Assembly: GCA_014647935.1 (NCBI GenBank)
Contig: BMQD01000031.1
Span: 1 to 50,200, forward strand
Origin: Planomonospora parontospora
Lineage (GTDB): Bacteria > Actinomycetota > Actinomycetes > Streptosporangiales > Streptosporangiaceae
Length of the DNA stretch: 50,200 nucleotides
Direction: 5' to 3'
The notes below the pieces were generated by a model. The model was not told where the DNA came from. It ran no database searches and worked only from the letters and a program-made list of their open reading frames with translations. Made by a program: the position numbers and the translations under genes. This document shows positions 30,709 through 39,231 of the stretch, in pieces (positions within the stretch are counted from its first letter, which is position 1; every line of letters begins with the position of its first letter).

Positions 30709-31341
30709 GTGACCGTCCCCCTGCGCCCCGTCTCCGCCGTCACCGCGCTCACCGAGGAGTTGCGCCGCCGGGTGCTCTCCGGGGAGATCCCGCCGGGCAC
30801 GGCCCTGCCCGAGCAGGAGCTCTCGGCCGCCTACGGGGTGGCCCGGCCGACCGTCCGCGAGGCGCTGGCCGCCCTGGTCCACGAGGGCCTGCTCCGCAGG
30901 GAGAGGCACCGCAGCGCCCAGGTGGCCGAGGTGACGGGGGAGGATCTGGACGATCTGATGTTCGTCCGGCGCCCGCTGGAGGACCTGATGGCCGCCTCGC
31001 TGGCCGGACGGCGGGTGGCCGAGGCGGACGGGGCGCTGGAACGGATGGCCGCGCTGCCGGGCGACGCGCCCTGGTCCGACGTGGTGGCCGAGCACATGGC
31101 GCTGCACCAGGCCCTGATCGTCGCCGTGGGCAGTCCCCGGCTGGAACGGCTCTACGCCGCACTGGCGGCCGAGACCCGGCTGGGCCTGGTCCGGCTGCGC
31201 GACTCCTACGCCGACCGGGACGTGCTGGTGGCCGAGCACCGGGACCTGCTCGACGCGATCGGCGCGGGATCGCAGGAGGCCGCCCGGCGGGCGGTCGCCG
31301 CGCACCTCGACCACGGCTGGGGCGCGCCCCCCGGGGAGTGA
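30709..31341 (+). CDS. GntR-family regulator, FadR/FCD subfamily
   Basis: 210 aa. The winged HTH is VTALTEELRRRVLSGEIPPG, then LPEQELSAAYGVARPTVREA and LAALVHEGLLRRERHRSAQV. The FCD effector domain carries the metal-binding His set: EHMALHQALIVAVGSPRLER and later VAEHRDLLDAIGAGSQEAAR, RRAVAAHLDHGW. TAGGCT (30697-30702) overlaps the EamA stop and ends 6 nt before GTG 30709, so this gene may also have its own leaderless promoter. It probably regulates the EamA promoter and itself. Confidence 0.9.
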   Translation: MTVPLRPVSAVTALTEELRRRVLSGEIPPGTALPEQELSAAYGVARPTVREALAALVHEGLLRRERHRSAQVAEVTGEDLDDLMFVRRPLEDLMAASLAGRRVAEADGALERMAALPGDAPWSDVVAEHMALHQALIVAVGSPRLERLYAALAAETRLGLVRLRDSYADRDVLVAEHRDLLDAIGAGSQEAARRAVAAHLDHGWGAPPGE

Positions 31342-31417
31342 TCCGCAAGCGGCGGTGACCGTCCGGCTCGCGCGGCTCTATTGCGTGGAGAGCCCTGGAG
31401 TCGTCACAATCGCGGCC

Positions 31418-31768
31418 ATGCACGGCAACTCAGTGCCGGATACCTACGTCTACGTCACCGAAGAAGGCGTGACCCGCCACTACGCGGACGGCAGCGTCGA
31501 CGCCCTCGCGTGGGAGGACGTCGTCGAGGTGCGGATCGCCGGCGAGAGCGACGCGGAGATCCTGTACATCCTGCTCGACCGGGACGGCCAGGGCTGCGTC
31601 GTGCCCCGGTCGGCGACGGACGCCGCCTTCCTCACGAGGCTCCGCTACCTTCCGGACTTCGACGTCGACCGGCTCAGCGCGGCGGTGGACTCCGCGGACG
31701 ACTCCGCGGTCGTCGTCTGGCGCAGTCCCGAGCCGCCGTCGGCCCTCCCGGATCTGGAGTACGACTGA
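31418..31768 (+). CDS. Conserved hypothetical protein
   Basis: 116 aa, acidic, with no signal peptide or membrane helix. It reads as alternating beta strands (TYVYVTEEGVTRHYADGSVD, ALAWEDVVEVRIAG, AEILYILLDRDGQGCVVPRS) followed by helix and a strand VVWRSPEP. The single-domain layout, with a PH-like or YxiF/immunity-like look, is common in actinobacteria, but I do not recognise a named family. TTGCGT (31381-31386), 18 bp, CACAAT (31405-31410) and the ATG 7 nt later form a good leaderless promoter. Confidence 0.65.
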   Translation: MHGNSVPDTYVYVTEEGVTRHYADGSVDALAWEDVVEVRIAGESDAEILYILLDRDGQGCVVPRSATDAAFLTRLRYLPDFDVDRLSAAVDSADDSAVVVWRSPEPPSALPDLEYD

Positions 31769-32119
31769 GACGCGTGCCCGCGAATCGGGCCGAGCCGTCG
31801 AGTCGAGCCGGTCCGAGCCACCGGGCCGGGCGGCCGGCTCCGCCGGAACCTGACGCCGTCCTCCACGTTCCGTCCGCTCGCACCGGAGCGCGAACGCAGG
31901 CACGCCCGTATGGAACGATCCCGGGGCGGGCCGTCAACGGCAAGAGCTGACAAGAAGCCCTGTGCCCTCAGCCGCAGGAGCCGCACATCCCGGAACTGCA
32001 TCCCCTTGTTTCACGCGGTGTCACGCCGACCGCCGGGAGACGGCGCGACCTCTCCTGAACGTCCGTGGTCCTCCGTCTACAGGAGATGTTCACAGATGGA
32101 TGACCAGATGTGGACAAGC
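31769..32119. other. Intergenic region left of the polysaccharide cluster
   Basis: About 350 bp with no supportable gene. The left half is GC-rich with overlapping GGCCG/CGGCC stretches that may form a terminator for the small hypothetical gene. The right half (from about 31950) falls in GC content toward the promoter of the initiating glycosyltransferase. ATGGATGAC occurs at 32096 and again at 32164. Confidence 0.4.
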
Positions 32120-32156
32120 AGGTGGAGTTCACCTTAAAACCCGCCCTTCCTATCAT
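32120..32156 (+). promoter_or_regulatory. Promoter of the polysaccharide-initiating transferase with overlapping inverted repeat
   Basis: TTCACC (32128-32133), 17 bp, TATCAT (32151-32156): 4/6 and 5/6 matches to the major sigma-factor boxes with ideal spacing. Transcription would start near 32163, leaving a leader of about 90 nt. AGGTG (32120-32124) and CACCT (32130-32134) form an inverted repeat across the -35, and the same arms recur at 32184-32188 and 32199-32203, so a regulator may bind twice. Confidence 0.55.
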
Positions 32157-32253
32157 GAAGCATATGGATGACAAGGCTGAGTAAGGTGTGAACCACGGCA
32201 CCTGCAGCGGCGTCTGTTGTGCATGGTGTGGGTCAAGTGCGCGGCGAGGGTGT

Positions 32254-33702
32254 ATGAGCGTTGTTGCTGGTGAAAAAGTCGATGCTTCACGTCCGAGCAC
32301 GGGTCCTGCGGAGTGGGTGCGGTCGTATGTGCTGACGGCGGCGCTCGCCGACGTCGCCTGCGTGGTCGTGTCGCTCGCGGGCGTCGTCGTGGTGCGGTGG
32401 TTCCTGGGCTATCTCAGCTTCCTGGAGATCGTCCTGGCGGGCGTGCTCGTCGTCGTCTGGCCTCTGGTCATGGCCGCGGTGGGCGGCTACGACGAGCGTT
32501 ACCTCGGAGAGGGTCCCGAGGAGTACCACAAGGTGCTGCGGGCCGCGCTGGGCGTCGCCTCGGCGATGGCCATCATCGCCTACGCGACGCAGACCCCGAT
32601 CGCCCGCGGTTACGTGATGATCGGGATCCCGCTCGCGGGCTTCCTGGACGCCCTCATCAGGTACGGCCTGCGCCAGCGGCTGCACCGCCGCCGTTACGAG
32701 GGGTCCTGCATGCGCCGGGTCGTGGTGGTCGGGCACTGGACTCCGGTCCTCGAACTCCACACGCAGCTGAGCCGCAAGCCGCACCACGGCATGAAGATCG
32801 TCGCGGCCTGCGTGCCCTCGAAGGACTCCGACCGGCCCAAGCAGTTCGACGGCTTCCCCGTGCTCGGAGACTTCTCCACCGTGCCCGAGACCGTCCGGGA
32901 GGTCCGTGCGGACACGGTCGCGGTCCTCTCCTGCCCCGAGTTCGACGGGGCCGCCCTCCGGCGGCTGGCATGGCGGCTGGAGGAGGACGGCACCGACCTC
33001 TACGTCGCCTCCGCGCTCATGGAGGTCGCCGGCCCGCGCATCAACATCCGCCCCGTCGCGGGGCTCCCGCTGCTCCACGTCGCCCACCCCGACCTCGACG
33101 GCATCCGCCAGCTGGTCAAGGGGGCCTTCGACAGGATCGGCGCGGCGCTGGCGCTGCTGGTGCTGCTGCCCCTCCTCCTCGTCGTGGCGGCCCTCATCAA
33201 GGTGTCCGGCCGCGGTCCCGTCCTGTTCCGGCAGGCCAGGATCGGCAAGGGCGGCCGGGAGTTCACGGTGCTGAAGTTTCGGACCATGATCCCGGAGGCC
33301 GAGCAGATCAAGATCGGGCTGGCCGCGTTCAACGAGGGTGACGGCGTACTGTTCAAGATTAGGAACGATCCAAGGGTCACGCCCGTGGGCGCCTGGCTGC
33401 GCCGCTACTCGCTCGACGAGCTGCCGCAGCTGGTGAACGTGCTGCGGGGCGACATGTCCCTGGTCGGACCGCGTCCGCCGCTTCCGGAGGAGGTGGCCCA
33501 GTACGGCGACGACGTGCGCCGGCGCCTGCTCGTCAAGCCCGGCATGACCGGCCTGTGGCAGGTGAGCGGCCGCTCGGACCTGACCTGGGAGGAGTCGGTG
33601 AGGCTGGACCTCAGGTACGTCGAGAACTGGTCCCTCGTGCTCGACCTGCAGATCCTGTGGAAGACCTGGTCCGCGGTCACCCGCGGCGTCGGAGCCTACT
33701 GA
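32254..33702 (+). CDS. Undecaprenyl-phosphate glycosyl-1-phosphate transferase (WbaP/CpsE-like initiating enzyme)
   Basis: About 482 aa. Four or five N-terminal transmembrane helices (VLTAALADVACVVVSLAGVV, VLAGVLVVVWPLVMAAVGGY) precede a CoA-binding-like domain (RRVVVVGHWTPVLELHTQL) and a further helix (ALALLVLLPLLLVVAALIKV). The catalytic bacterial sugar transferase domain has FRQARIGKGGREFTVLKFRT, then RRYSLDELPQLVNVLRGDMS, LVGPRPPLPEEV and KPGMTGLWQVSGRSDL. It transfers a sugar-1-phosphate to undecaprenyl phosphate, the first step of exopolysaccharide assembly. ATG 32254 follows GAGG; the frame is open upstream through a Cys-rich stretch (see findings). It stands alone on the plus strand, convergent with the GH26 operon. 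Confidence 0.93.
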   Translation: MSVVAGEKVDASRPSTGPAEWVRSYVLTAALADVACVVVSLAGVVVVRWFLGYLSFLEIVLAGVLVVVWPLVMAAVGGYDERYLGEGPEEYHKVLRAALGVASAMAIIAYATQTPIARGYVMIGIPLAGFLDALIRYGLRQRLHRRRYEGSCMRRVVVVGHWTPVLELHTQLSRKPHHGMKIVAACVPSKDSDRPKQFDGFPVLGDFSTVPETVREVRADTVAVLSCPEFDGAALRRLAWRLEEDGTDLYVASALMEVAGPRINIRPVAGLPLLHVAHPDLDGIRQLVKGAFDRIGAALALLVLLPLLLVVAALIKVSGRGPVLFRQARIGKGGREFTVLKFRTMIPEAEQIKIGLAAFNEGDGVLFKIRNDPRVTPVGAWLRRYSLDELPQLVNVLRGDMSLVGPRPPLPEEVAQYGDDVRRRLLVKPGMTGLWQVSGRSDLTWEESVRLDLRYVENWSLVLDLQILWKTWSAVTRGVGAY

Positions 33703-33722
33703 GCGGGCGGTTCCCGTCGCGG

Positions 33723-33760
33723 GGGCCGGCGGATGCGCCGTTCAGCGCGCCCGCCGGCCC
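33723..33760. terminator. Long bipartite hairpin between convergent genes, containing the GH26 stop codon
   Basis: GGGCCGGCGG (33723-33732) pairs exactly with CCGCCGGCCC (33751-33760), with an inner GCGC/GCGC pair. It lies 20 bp after the transferase stop. The GH26 stop codon (33744-33742) is in its loop, so the hairpin's right arm is the end of the GH26 coding sequence. A bidirectional terminator is likely. Confidence 0.65.
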
Positions 33761-35064
33761 TCGCGGCGTACGGGTCGCCGGCCCCCGCGGCGTACGGGAC
33801 GGCTCCGCATGGCCTGGCGGGAGGGAGCGAAGAAGTCCGTCATGCGTACGCAGTCGCCGATCTCGCACGGGCCCCCGGCACCGAAGGCGGAGTGGCTCCC
33901 CATCTCCCGCCACGCCGCGAGGGCGTCGGAGGTCGAGGCGTAGTCGAAGTCGCAGGCCCACTCCTCGTCCAGGTTGCGCGCGTCCCAGGCGAGGACCGCG
34001 CGGTACTGCTCGTAGCCGGGGCTCAGCAGCGTCCGGGTCGCGTCGGCGAGCCACTCGGCCCGCCGGCCGGGCTGCGCCGGGTCCTCCACGGAGCCCCACT
34101 CCAGGAGCATGAGTCCCTTGTCGGGGTGGCGCAGGCCGAACCGGCGGTGGCCCTCGATGACCTCGGCGAGGCTGAGCCACTTTCCCTCGGGGTTGCTGCA
34201 GTTGTAGAAGTTGTAGGCGTCCGCGGCGATGTGGTCGACGTAGTCGTCGCCCGGGTAGAACAGCTCGGCGGAGGTGTGATCGGTACGGTCGAAGGCCACC
34301 GGGGTGACCGTCCAGACATAGCGGGCCAGACGGACGCCCTGCGCCCAGTGGACATCGACGATCTTCCGCCAGGCGTCGACGAAGTCCGCCCCCTCGCCCA
34401 TGGCGCGGGAGCCCTTCGCCTCCGGCTCGTGGTTGAAGGTGAAGTAGACCACGGCGCCGAAGTCCCGCAGCTCTTGCGCCTGGCGCACGATGTCCGAGTG
34501 CAGCTCGCTGCCGGGTTGCGCGTCGGCGATGTCCCGCCAGCGGATGTCGCTGCCGTCCTTGCGGCGCGACTTGACGGAGACGAAGATCGTGTGGCCGGTG
34601 TCGCGCGCCCAGACCTGGTGCTCGTTGAAGACGGGCTCGTCCCAGCGCTTGAAGACCCGGACCGCCTCCAGCGGCTGCCCCAGCTCCTGCTCCCGGCCGA
34701 GGATCTCCTCGCGGTACTGCCCGACCGCGCCGAACATGATTTTCCGCCCCTGGACGCGGAACGGCTCAGGGGCGGACCCCGCGGTCTCCGGGGAGGACTC
34801 CGGTCCCGGAACGGGCTCCGCGGTCCCGGGCTCCGCGGTGGGTTCCACGGTCTCAGGCTCCACGGTCCCGGGCTCCGCGGCCTCCGGCTCCACGGCGGGC
34901 TCCGCGGCCCCGGATTCCCATTCCGGATCGGGTCCCCACCCCGGAACGGGCGCCGTGGCCCCGGGGACGGCCTCCCACCCCGGGACGGGTTCCGCGGCGG
35001 CGGGGAAGGCGGAGAACGCGATCGCGACCATCGTGGCCAGTGCGACGAACCCGGTACGTCTCAT
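33742..35064 (-). CDS. Secreted glycoside hydrolase family 26-like enzyme (mannanase/lyase-like)
   Basis: About 440 aa. The signal peptide is TGFVALATMVAIAFSAFPAA-AEP. A long Pro/Glu/Thr linker with internal repeats (about 25-95) follows. The catalytic domain begins RKIMFGAVGQYREEIL and contains VYFTFNHEPEAKGS (general acid/base Glu in H-E-P), HIAADAYNFYNCSNPEG and LMLLEWGSVEDPAQPG (nucleophile Glu), the GH26 pattern seen in mannanases and exopolysaccharide-modifying glycosidases. The C-terminus is a highly basic repeat tail (RPVRRGGRRPVRREGRRAR). It is last in a five-gene operon (14 bp after RCC1), so it probably trims or releases the cluster's own polymer. AGGAGG precedes ATG 35064. Confidence 0.85.
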   Translation of the reverse strand: MRRTGFVALATMVAIAFSAFPAAAEPVPGWEAVPGATAPVPGWGPDPEWESGAAEPAVEPEAAEPGTVEPETVEPTAEPGTAEPVPGPESSPETAGSAPEPFRVQGRKIMFGAVGQYREEILGREQELGQPLEAVRVFKRWDEPVFNEHQVWARDTGHTIFVSVKSRRKDGSDIRWRDIADAQPGSELHSDIVRQAQELRDFGAVVYFTFNHEPEAKGSRAMGEGADFVDAWRKIVDVHWAQGVRLARYVWTVTPVAFDRTDHTSAELFYPGDDYVDHIAADAYNFYNCSNPEGKWLSLAEVIEGHRRFGLRHPDKGLMLLEWGSVEDPAQPGRRAEWLADATRTLLSPGYEQYRAVLAWDARNLDEEWACDFDYASTSDALAAWREMGSHSAFGAGGPCEIGDCVRMTDFFAPSRQAMRSRPVRRGGRRPVRREGRRAR

Positions 35065-35078
35065 CCTCAGCCCTCCTG

Positions 35079-36392
35079 TCAGTAGGCCTGCTGCAACACC
35101 AGGAGCAGATGGCGCTCGCCCGCCGCGGCGGTGACGGCCCTGCCCGGCTGCTCCCCGCCGGCCAGGACGATCGGGCCCGAGCGGCTGCGGGGGTTCCGGT
35201 CCCCGGAGCCGAGCTGGCCCTTGCCGTTGGCGCCCCACGTCCGGACCGTGTCGTCGTCGAGGATCGCGGCGCCGTACGCCTCACCGGCGAAGACGCTGCG
35301 GACCGCGCGGAGCACCTCCCCGTTGGCGCCGACGACCTGGACGGGCGTCGTGCGGCGTTCCAGGGTGTTGTCACCGAGCTGGCCCGCGGTGTTGTTGCCC
35401 CACGAGACGACGGTGTGGTCCCTCAGTATGGCGAAGTTGTGCTTCTCCGCGGAGGAGACGGCGATGACCCCCCGCAGCGGGCCGCGGCCGCCGGGGCCGG
35501 AGACCAGCTCCGGGGTCATGCGCGTCTTGTAGTCGCCGGTGCCGAGCTGGCCCATGTCGTTGTAGCCCCAGGCGGCGACCGAGCCGTCCTGGAGGAGCGC
35601 CAGCCCGTGCTGCCCGCCGATGGTGATGGCCGTCACGCCGGTCAGCTGCTCGGCGCCGTCGAGTCCGCGCACGGGGACGGGGAGCGAGCGGTCCTCGGTG
35701 GTGCCGTCGCCGACCATGCCGTACTTGTTCGCGCCCCAGGACAGCAGCGAGCCGTCTTCGAGCAGCGCCAGCTCGGTCCGTCCGTCCGCGGCGATCGCGG
35801 TGACCCCGGTCAGCGGACCCGAACCGTCCGGGGCGAGGACGGTGGTGGGCGTGGGCGGCGCGGTCTCACTGCCGATGCCGCGCTGCCCCGCGTCGCCCTT
35901 CCCCCAGGTGACGACCTTCCCGTCGGCGAGCAGCGCCATGGAGAAGTCGCTGTTGGCGGAGAGCGCGACGACCTTCTTGAGCTCGCCGTCCCGCCCGTCC
36001 GGGGCGCGTACGGCCACCGGCTCCGAGCGGTCGGTGGTGGTGCCGTCGCCGAGCTGGCCGAAGTCGTTGGCCCCCCAGGCGACCACGGAGCCGTCGTCGA
36101 GGAGCGCGAGGGAGTGCCGCCCGCCGGCGGCCACCGCGGTGACCCGGTCGAGCGCGGGCCCGCCGTCGACGCCCCGGACCTGGCCGAGCGCGGTCGCGAT
36201 CTCCTCGGTGGGATGGCCGAGCTGTCCGTCGGCATTCCAGCCGGTGGCCCAGACACCGCCCGCCACCGCGGACGCCGGGGTCTCGGAACTCTCCGAGGAG
36301 GCGGGACGCGTGGCCTCGGAGGTGGCGCAGGAGGCCGACAGCAGCAGGAGGAGGGCTGCGGCCCCGCCGAACAGGCTGCGGCGCGCTGTCAT
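35079..36392 (-). CDS. Secreted RCC1-repeat lipoprotein (seven-bladed propeller)
   Basis: 437 aa. The lipoprotein signal peptide ends in the lipobox LLSASC. The mature part has seven RCC1-type repeats, each with a W-G-x-N-x-x-G-Q-L-G-D/T-G core: [75 protein letters not shown] and [13 protein letters not shown]. Between repeats comes V-x-A-I-x-x-G-x-x-H-x-x-A-L. Seven repeats make a complete propeller. In eukaryotes RCC1 is a chromatin exchange factor; bacterial secreted versions are thought to be binding scaffolds. Its place between the methyltransferase and GH26 genes suggests a cell-surface polysaccharide-binding role (inference). The start overlaps the methyltransferase stop (ATGA). Confidence 0.9.
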   Translation of the reverse strand: MTARRSLFGGAAALLLLLSASCATSEATRPASSESSETPASAVAGGVWATGWNADGQLGHPTEEIATALGQVRGVDGGPALDRVTAVAAGGRHSLALLDDGSVVAWGANDFGQLGDGTTTDRSEPVAVRAPDGRDGELKKVVALSANSDFSMALLADGKVVTWGKGDAGQRGIGSETAPPTPTTVLAPDGSGPLTGVTAIAADGRTELALLEDGSLLSWGANKYGMVGDGTTEDRSLPVPVRGLDGAEQLTGVTAITIGGQHGLALLQDGSVAAWGYNDMGQLGTGDYKTRMTPELVSGPGGRGPLRGVIAVSSAEKHNFAILRDHTVVSWGNNTAGQLGDNTLERRTTPVQVVGANGEVLRAVRSVFAGEAYGAAILDDDTVRTWGANGKGQLGSGDRNPRSRSGPIVLAGGEQPGRAVTAAAGERHLLLVLQQAY

Positions 36393-37690
36393 CGGTCCTC
36401 CCGGACGCAGGCGAACAGGTGGCGCCGGTAGTTGTCGGCGTACGGAGGCACGGCGTCGTCGTCCGGCCCCAGGTCGACGATCTTCGAGAAGGTGGTGTTG
36501 CGCTGGAGGAAGTCGGCGATCATGGAGGGGTTCCAGCCGGCGAGGGAGGTCCTGAACCAGGCCTCGTTCTCCTGGCCGGTGTCGAGGAACAGCACCCGGC
36601 CGGTGACCCGGTCGAGCAGCCTGAGCAGCTCCTCCGGGCCGACCGAGGCGCGGCCGAGCACGAAGTGGTGCAGGAGGCTGAAGCAGGAGACCACGTCCCA
36701 GGTGCGGTCGGCCGCGCCCAGGATCTCCACGCAGTCACCGGTCTCGATCGCCCCGGCGGGCAGACCGTAGACCGCCTGCCCGAGGGGCACGGCCAACGGG
36801 TCGCGCTCGACCCCGTGGGCGTCCATGCCGAGCCTGCCCATCTCGGAGACGAACCAGCCGTAGCAGCTCGCCACGTCCAGGTAGCTCAGGCCCGCCGGGT
36901 CTCCCAGGAACTCGCGCATCTTGTCGCGCCGATCGGTGCACTTGCGCACGGTCGGCCAGCTCTCGGCCAGCTCGGGGGCGTCGATGGGCTGGTACAGCTC
37001 CCGCGTGCCGTCGAGCCAGCTCATCCGGAGCAGGTGGTCCTGGAGCGGGGTCGTCACCGGGAACCGCTTGACGGTCACCTCGGCGCTGCGCTCGCCCCGC
37101 TGCACGGCGCTCGCCAGCCGGTGGTGCCCGTCCAGGACCTGGTAGTAACCGGACCACTTGACCGGGGCGACGAGGATGGGGTCGTCCGGCCCGCTCTGGT
37201 AGGTCCGGGGCGCCTGCGGCGCGCCTCCGCGGTGCCGGTCGATGAAGGCCCGGGCCGTCTCCACGATGCCCGCGTCGTCCGTCGCCCAGAAGTATCGGCC
37301 GCCGGTGGCGACGGCGCGGCGGGCGAGCGTGCCGTACGGGCTGTCGAGGATCTCCGCGTCGGACGGCTCGCGGCCGTCGGCGAGACGCAGCAGCGCGACG
37401 TGGGGGCCTTCGGACACGGGGGTGGAGCCCCAGAGCATGTCCCCGGTCCTGGTGCTGAACTCGGTGGCGGTCCACCCGTTCTGCGCGCCGAGCAGCAGCC
37501 GGTCGATGGGGACGGTGACCGAGCCGCGCTGGCGGAGGAGGGCCGTGGACAGCTGGACCCGCACCTTCGCCGGGATCGGCAGGGACTTCGCCGCGGACAT
37601 GAGCGCGTGCGAAGGCGACGGCCCCGTCAGCCGGCGGAGCACGACGCGTGAGCGCCGCCGCACCGCACGAAGGTTGGCCAGAGCCGACAT
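36389..37690 (-). CDS. ParB-like domain and SAM-dependent methyltransferase fusion protein
   Basis: 433 aa. Two domains are apparent. The N-terminal half contains a ParB/sulfiredoxin-like core, [20 protein letters not shown] (G-H-H/N-R motif), preceded by a [10 protein letters not shown] region. The C-terminal half is a class I methyltransferase: motif [21 protein letters not shown] (noncanonical, Ser-Cys-Tyr-Gly in place of Gly-x-Gly-x-Gly), ERDPLAV (acidic loop end), then [16 protein letters not shown] and [14 protein letters not shown]. It probably methylates a sugar or lipid-linked intermediate of the polysaccharide. The ATG overlaps the flippase stop by one base (TGATG), and the 3' end overlaps the RCC1 gene. 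Confidence 0.82.
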   Translation of the reverse strand: MSALANLRAVRRRSRVVLRRLTGPSPSHALMSAAKSLPIPAKVRVQLSTALLRQRGSVTVPIDRLLLGAQNGWTATEFSTRTGDMLWGSTPVSEGPHVALLRLADGREPSDAEILDSPYGTLARRAVATGGRYFWATDDAGIVETARAFIDRHRGGAPQAPRTYQSGPDDPILVAPVKWSGYYQVLDGHHRLASAVQRGERSAEVTVKRFPVTTPLQDHLLRMSWLDGTRELYQPIDAPELAESWPTVRKCTDRRDKMREFLGDPAGLSYLDVASCYGWFVSEMGRLGMDAHGVERDPLAVPLGQAVYGLPAGAIETGDCVEILGAADRTWDVVSCFSLLHHFVLGRASVGPEELLRLLDRVTGRVLFLDTGQENEAWFRTSLAGWNPSMIADFLQRNTTFSKIVDLGPDDDAVPPYADNYRRHLFACVREDR

Positions 37691-39231
37691 CAGACCTCCT
37701 CGATCACCGGAGCCGCGGCGCCCCTGCGCGTGCGCCGCCGGAGCAGGGCGGACAGCGCGGTGAGGGAGACGCGTTCACGGATTTTCCACAGCAGGATTAC
37801 ATAAATCGCAGCGCACGCTACCAAGCCGGCGAAGAGCACGGGTGTCGAAGCGCCGAGAAGGCGCAGCAGGAGCAGCGGTCCTCCGAACGAGAGGACCGTC
37901 GCGCCGGTCGCCCAGGCGAGGCCGCGGCTGAGCGGCGTCATCTCCGTCGCCGCCCTGACCTGGACGAACGAGAGCACGTTGCGGACCACGATGGAGACCG
38001 CCCAGTTGACGGCGGCGCCGAGGACGCCGAACCGCGGGATGAGCACCAGTCCGAGGGCCACGTCGATCGCGAGCGCGGCGGCGGTGTTCAGCAGGCTCAG
38101 GCCGCTCCGGCCGCTCATCAGCAGCATCGTGTCGACGGGACCCGCGGCCGTGGCGAACATCATCGCCAGAGAGAGGACGAGCACCGGCAGGACCCCCGCG
38201 GCGTGGTACTCCTCGGCGAAGAGCGAGAGGTACAGGGACGCGGCGGTGGCGGTCGTCACGTAGACGGGCCACGTCAGTAGAACGGTCCACACGGTGGCCA
38301 CGGAGAACGTCTGGTGGGCTCCCGCGCGGTCGTCCAGCGCCAGCTGACGGCTCACGACGGGCTGCATGACCTGCTGCACGGCCTGGGTGCCGAGCTGGCC
38401 GAAGACCACGAAGCGGCTGGCGACCGTGTAGACCGCCGCGTCGCGGGGCGAGCTGAGCGCGGCGACCATCACGATGTCGGCCCGCTGGAGCGCGGTCTGG
38501 CAGACCCTGGCCAGCGCCCGCAGCGCGGTGAAGCGCCAGTATTCGGCGGCCAGCGTCCGGATCGCCGCCGGGGGCTCGGCCTGGGGCGGGCTCGTCCGGC
38601 GCAGGCCGCGGTACCACCACGCGGCGGCCGCGAGCGCGGGGAGGTACGGCAGCGCCCACATGAGGGTGAGCAGCGCCGGCTCGTCACCGAGGACGAGGGT
38701 CAGCGCGACGCCGCCGATCTGCGCCACCGGCCGCCCGATCCGGTCGATCAGCACGGTGGGCCGCATCTTCCCGTGGGCGCGGGTGGCCGCCAGCAGCACG
38801 TTCGCCGCCGCCATGACGGGCAGGAAGACCGCCAGCGCCCGCAGCATGGACGTGGTCTGGCCGGTCCGGGCGCCGTCGAGCACGGCGGCGAGGAAGGGGG
38901 CGGCGGCGAACAGGCCCGCCGCGACGAGGACCGAGACGCCCGCCACCGGGATGAGCGCCGCGTCGACGCAGCGGGCCGCGTCGCGGGTACGGCCGAGCGC
39001 GAGATGGCGGGGCACCCAGCGCAGCAGCCCCACGTCGCAGCCCAGCTCGCACAGCGCGCCCAGGATGAGGAAGACCGAGGTGGCGGCGAAGAACGCGCCG
39101 CTGAGCTCCGCGGAGTACAGGGTGGCGACCAGCAGCACGAGAGCGAACTGGGATATTCCGGTCACCGCGGCGCCGACGAGGTTGACTGAGCCGCCTCTGG
39201 CCATCGAGGCCAGGTTGCCCGGCTGGCTCAT
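37690..39231 (-). CDS. Polysaccharide flippase, Wzx/MATE-like
   Basis: 513 aa with about 12-14 transmembrane helices, for example VNLVGAAVTGISQFALVLLV, FFAATSVFLILGALCELGCD, VLVAAGLFAAAPFLAAVLDG and LFAGLVACAAIYVILLWKIR. It belongs to the polysaccharide-transport (PST/Wzx) branch of the MOP superfamily, which flips undecaprenyl-diphosphate-linked repeat units across the membrane. The N-terminus is RGGSVNLVGAAVTG, typical of the family. It overlaps the Wzz-like gene upstream (ATGA) and the methyltransferase downstream. The Wzx role is inferred from the family and the cluster. Confidence 0.88.
   Translation of the reverse strand: MSQPGNLASMARGGSVNLVGAAVTGISQFALVLLVATLYSAELSGAFFAATSVFLILGALCELGCDVGLLRWVPRHLALGRTRDAARCVDAALIPVAGVSVLVAAGLFAAAPFLAAVLDGARTGQTTSMLRALAVFLPVMAAANVLLAATRAHGKMRPTVLIDRIGRPVAQIGGVALTLVLGDEPALLTLMWALPYLPALAAAAWWYRGLRRTSPPQAEPPAAIRTLAAEYWRFTALRALARVCQTALQRADIVMVAALSSPRDAAVYTVASRFVVFGQLGTQAVQQVMQPVVSRQLALDDRAGAHQTFSVATVWTVLLTWPVYVTTATAASLYLSLFAEEYHAAGVLPVLVLSLAMMFATAAGPVDTMLLMSGRSGLSLLNTAAALAIDVALGLVLIPRFGVLGAAVNWAVSIVVRNVLSFVQVRAATEMTPLSRGLAWATGATVLSFGGPLLLLRLLGASTPVLFAGLVACAAIYVILLWKIRERVSLTALSALLRRRTRRGAAAPVIEEV

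Noticed and set aside
29374-31314. A 646-residue minus-strand frame over the transporter and GntR genes
   Set aside because: Its translation is low-complexity, Gly/Arg/Gln-rich, and lies opposite two well-supported plus-strand genes.
31418-31768. Immunity protein of a contact-dependent toxin
   Set aside because: No toxin gene is adjacent, and no immunity-family motif was recognised.
36389-37690. Chromosome-partition ParB function
   Set aside because: Only the ParB-like core is present, fused to a methyltransferase inside an EPS operon, with no ParA or parS context.
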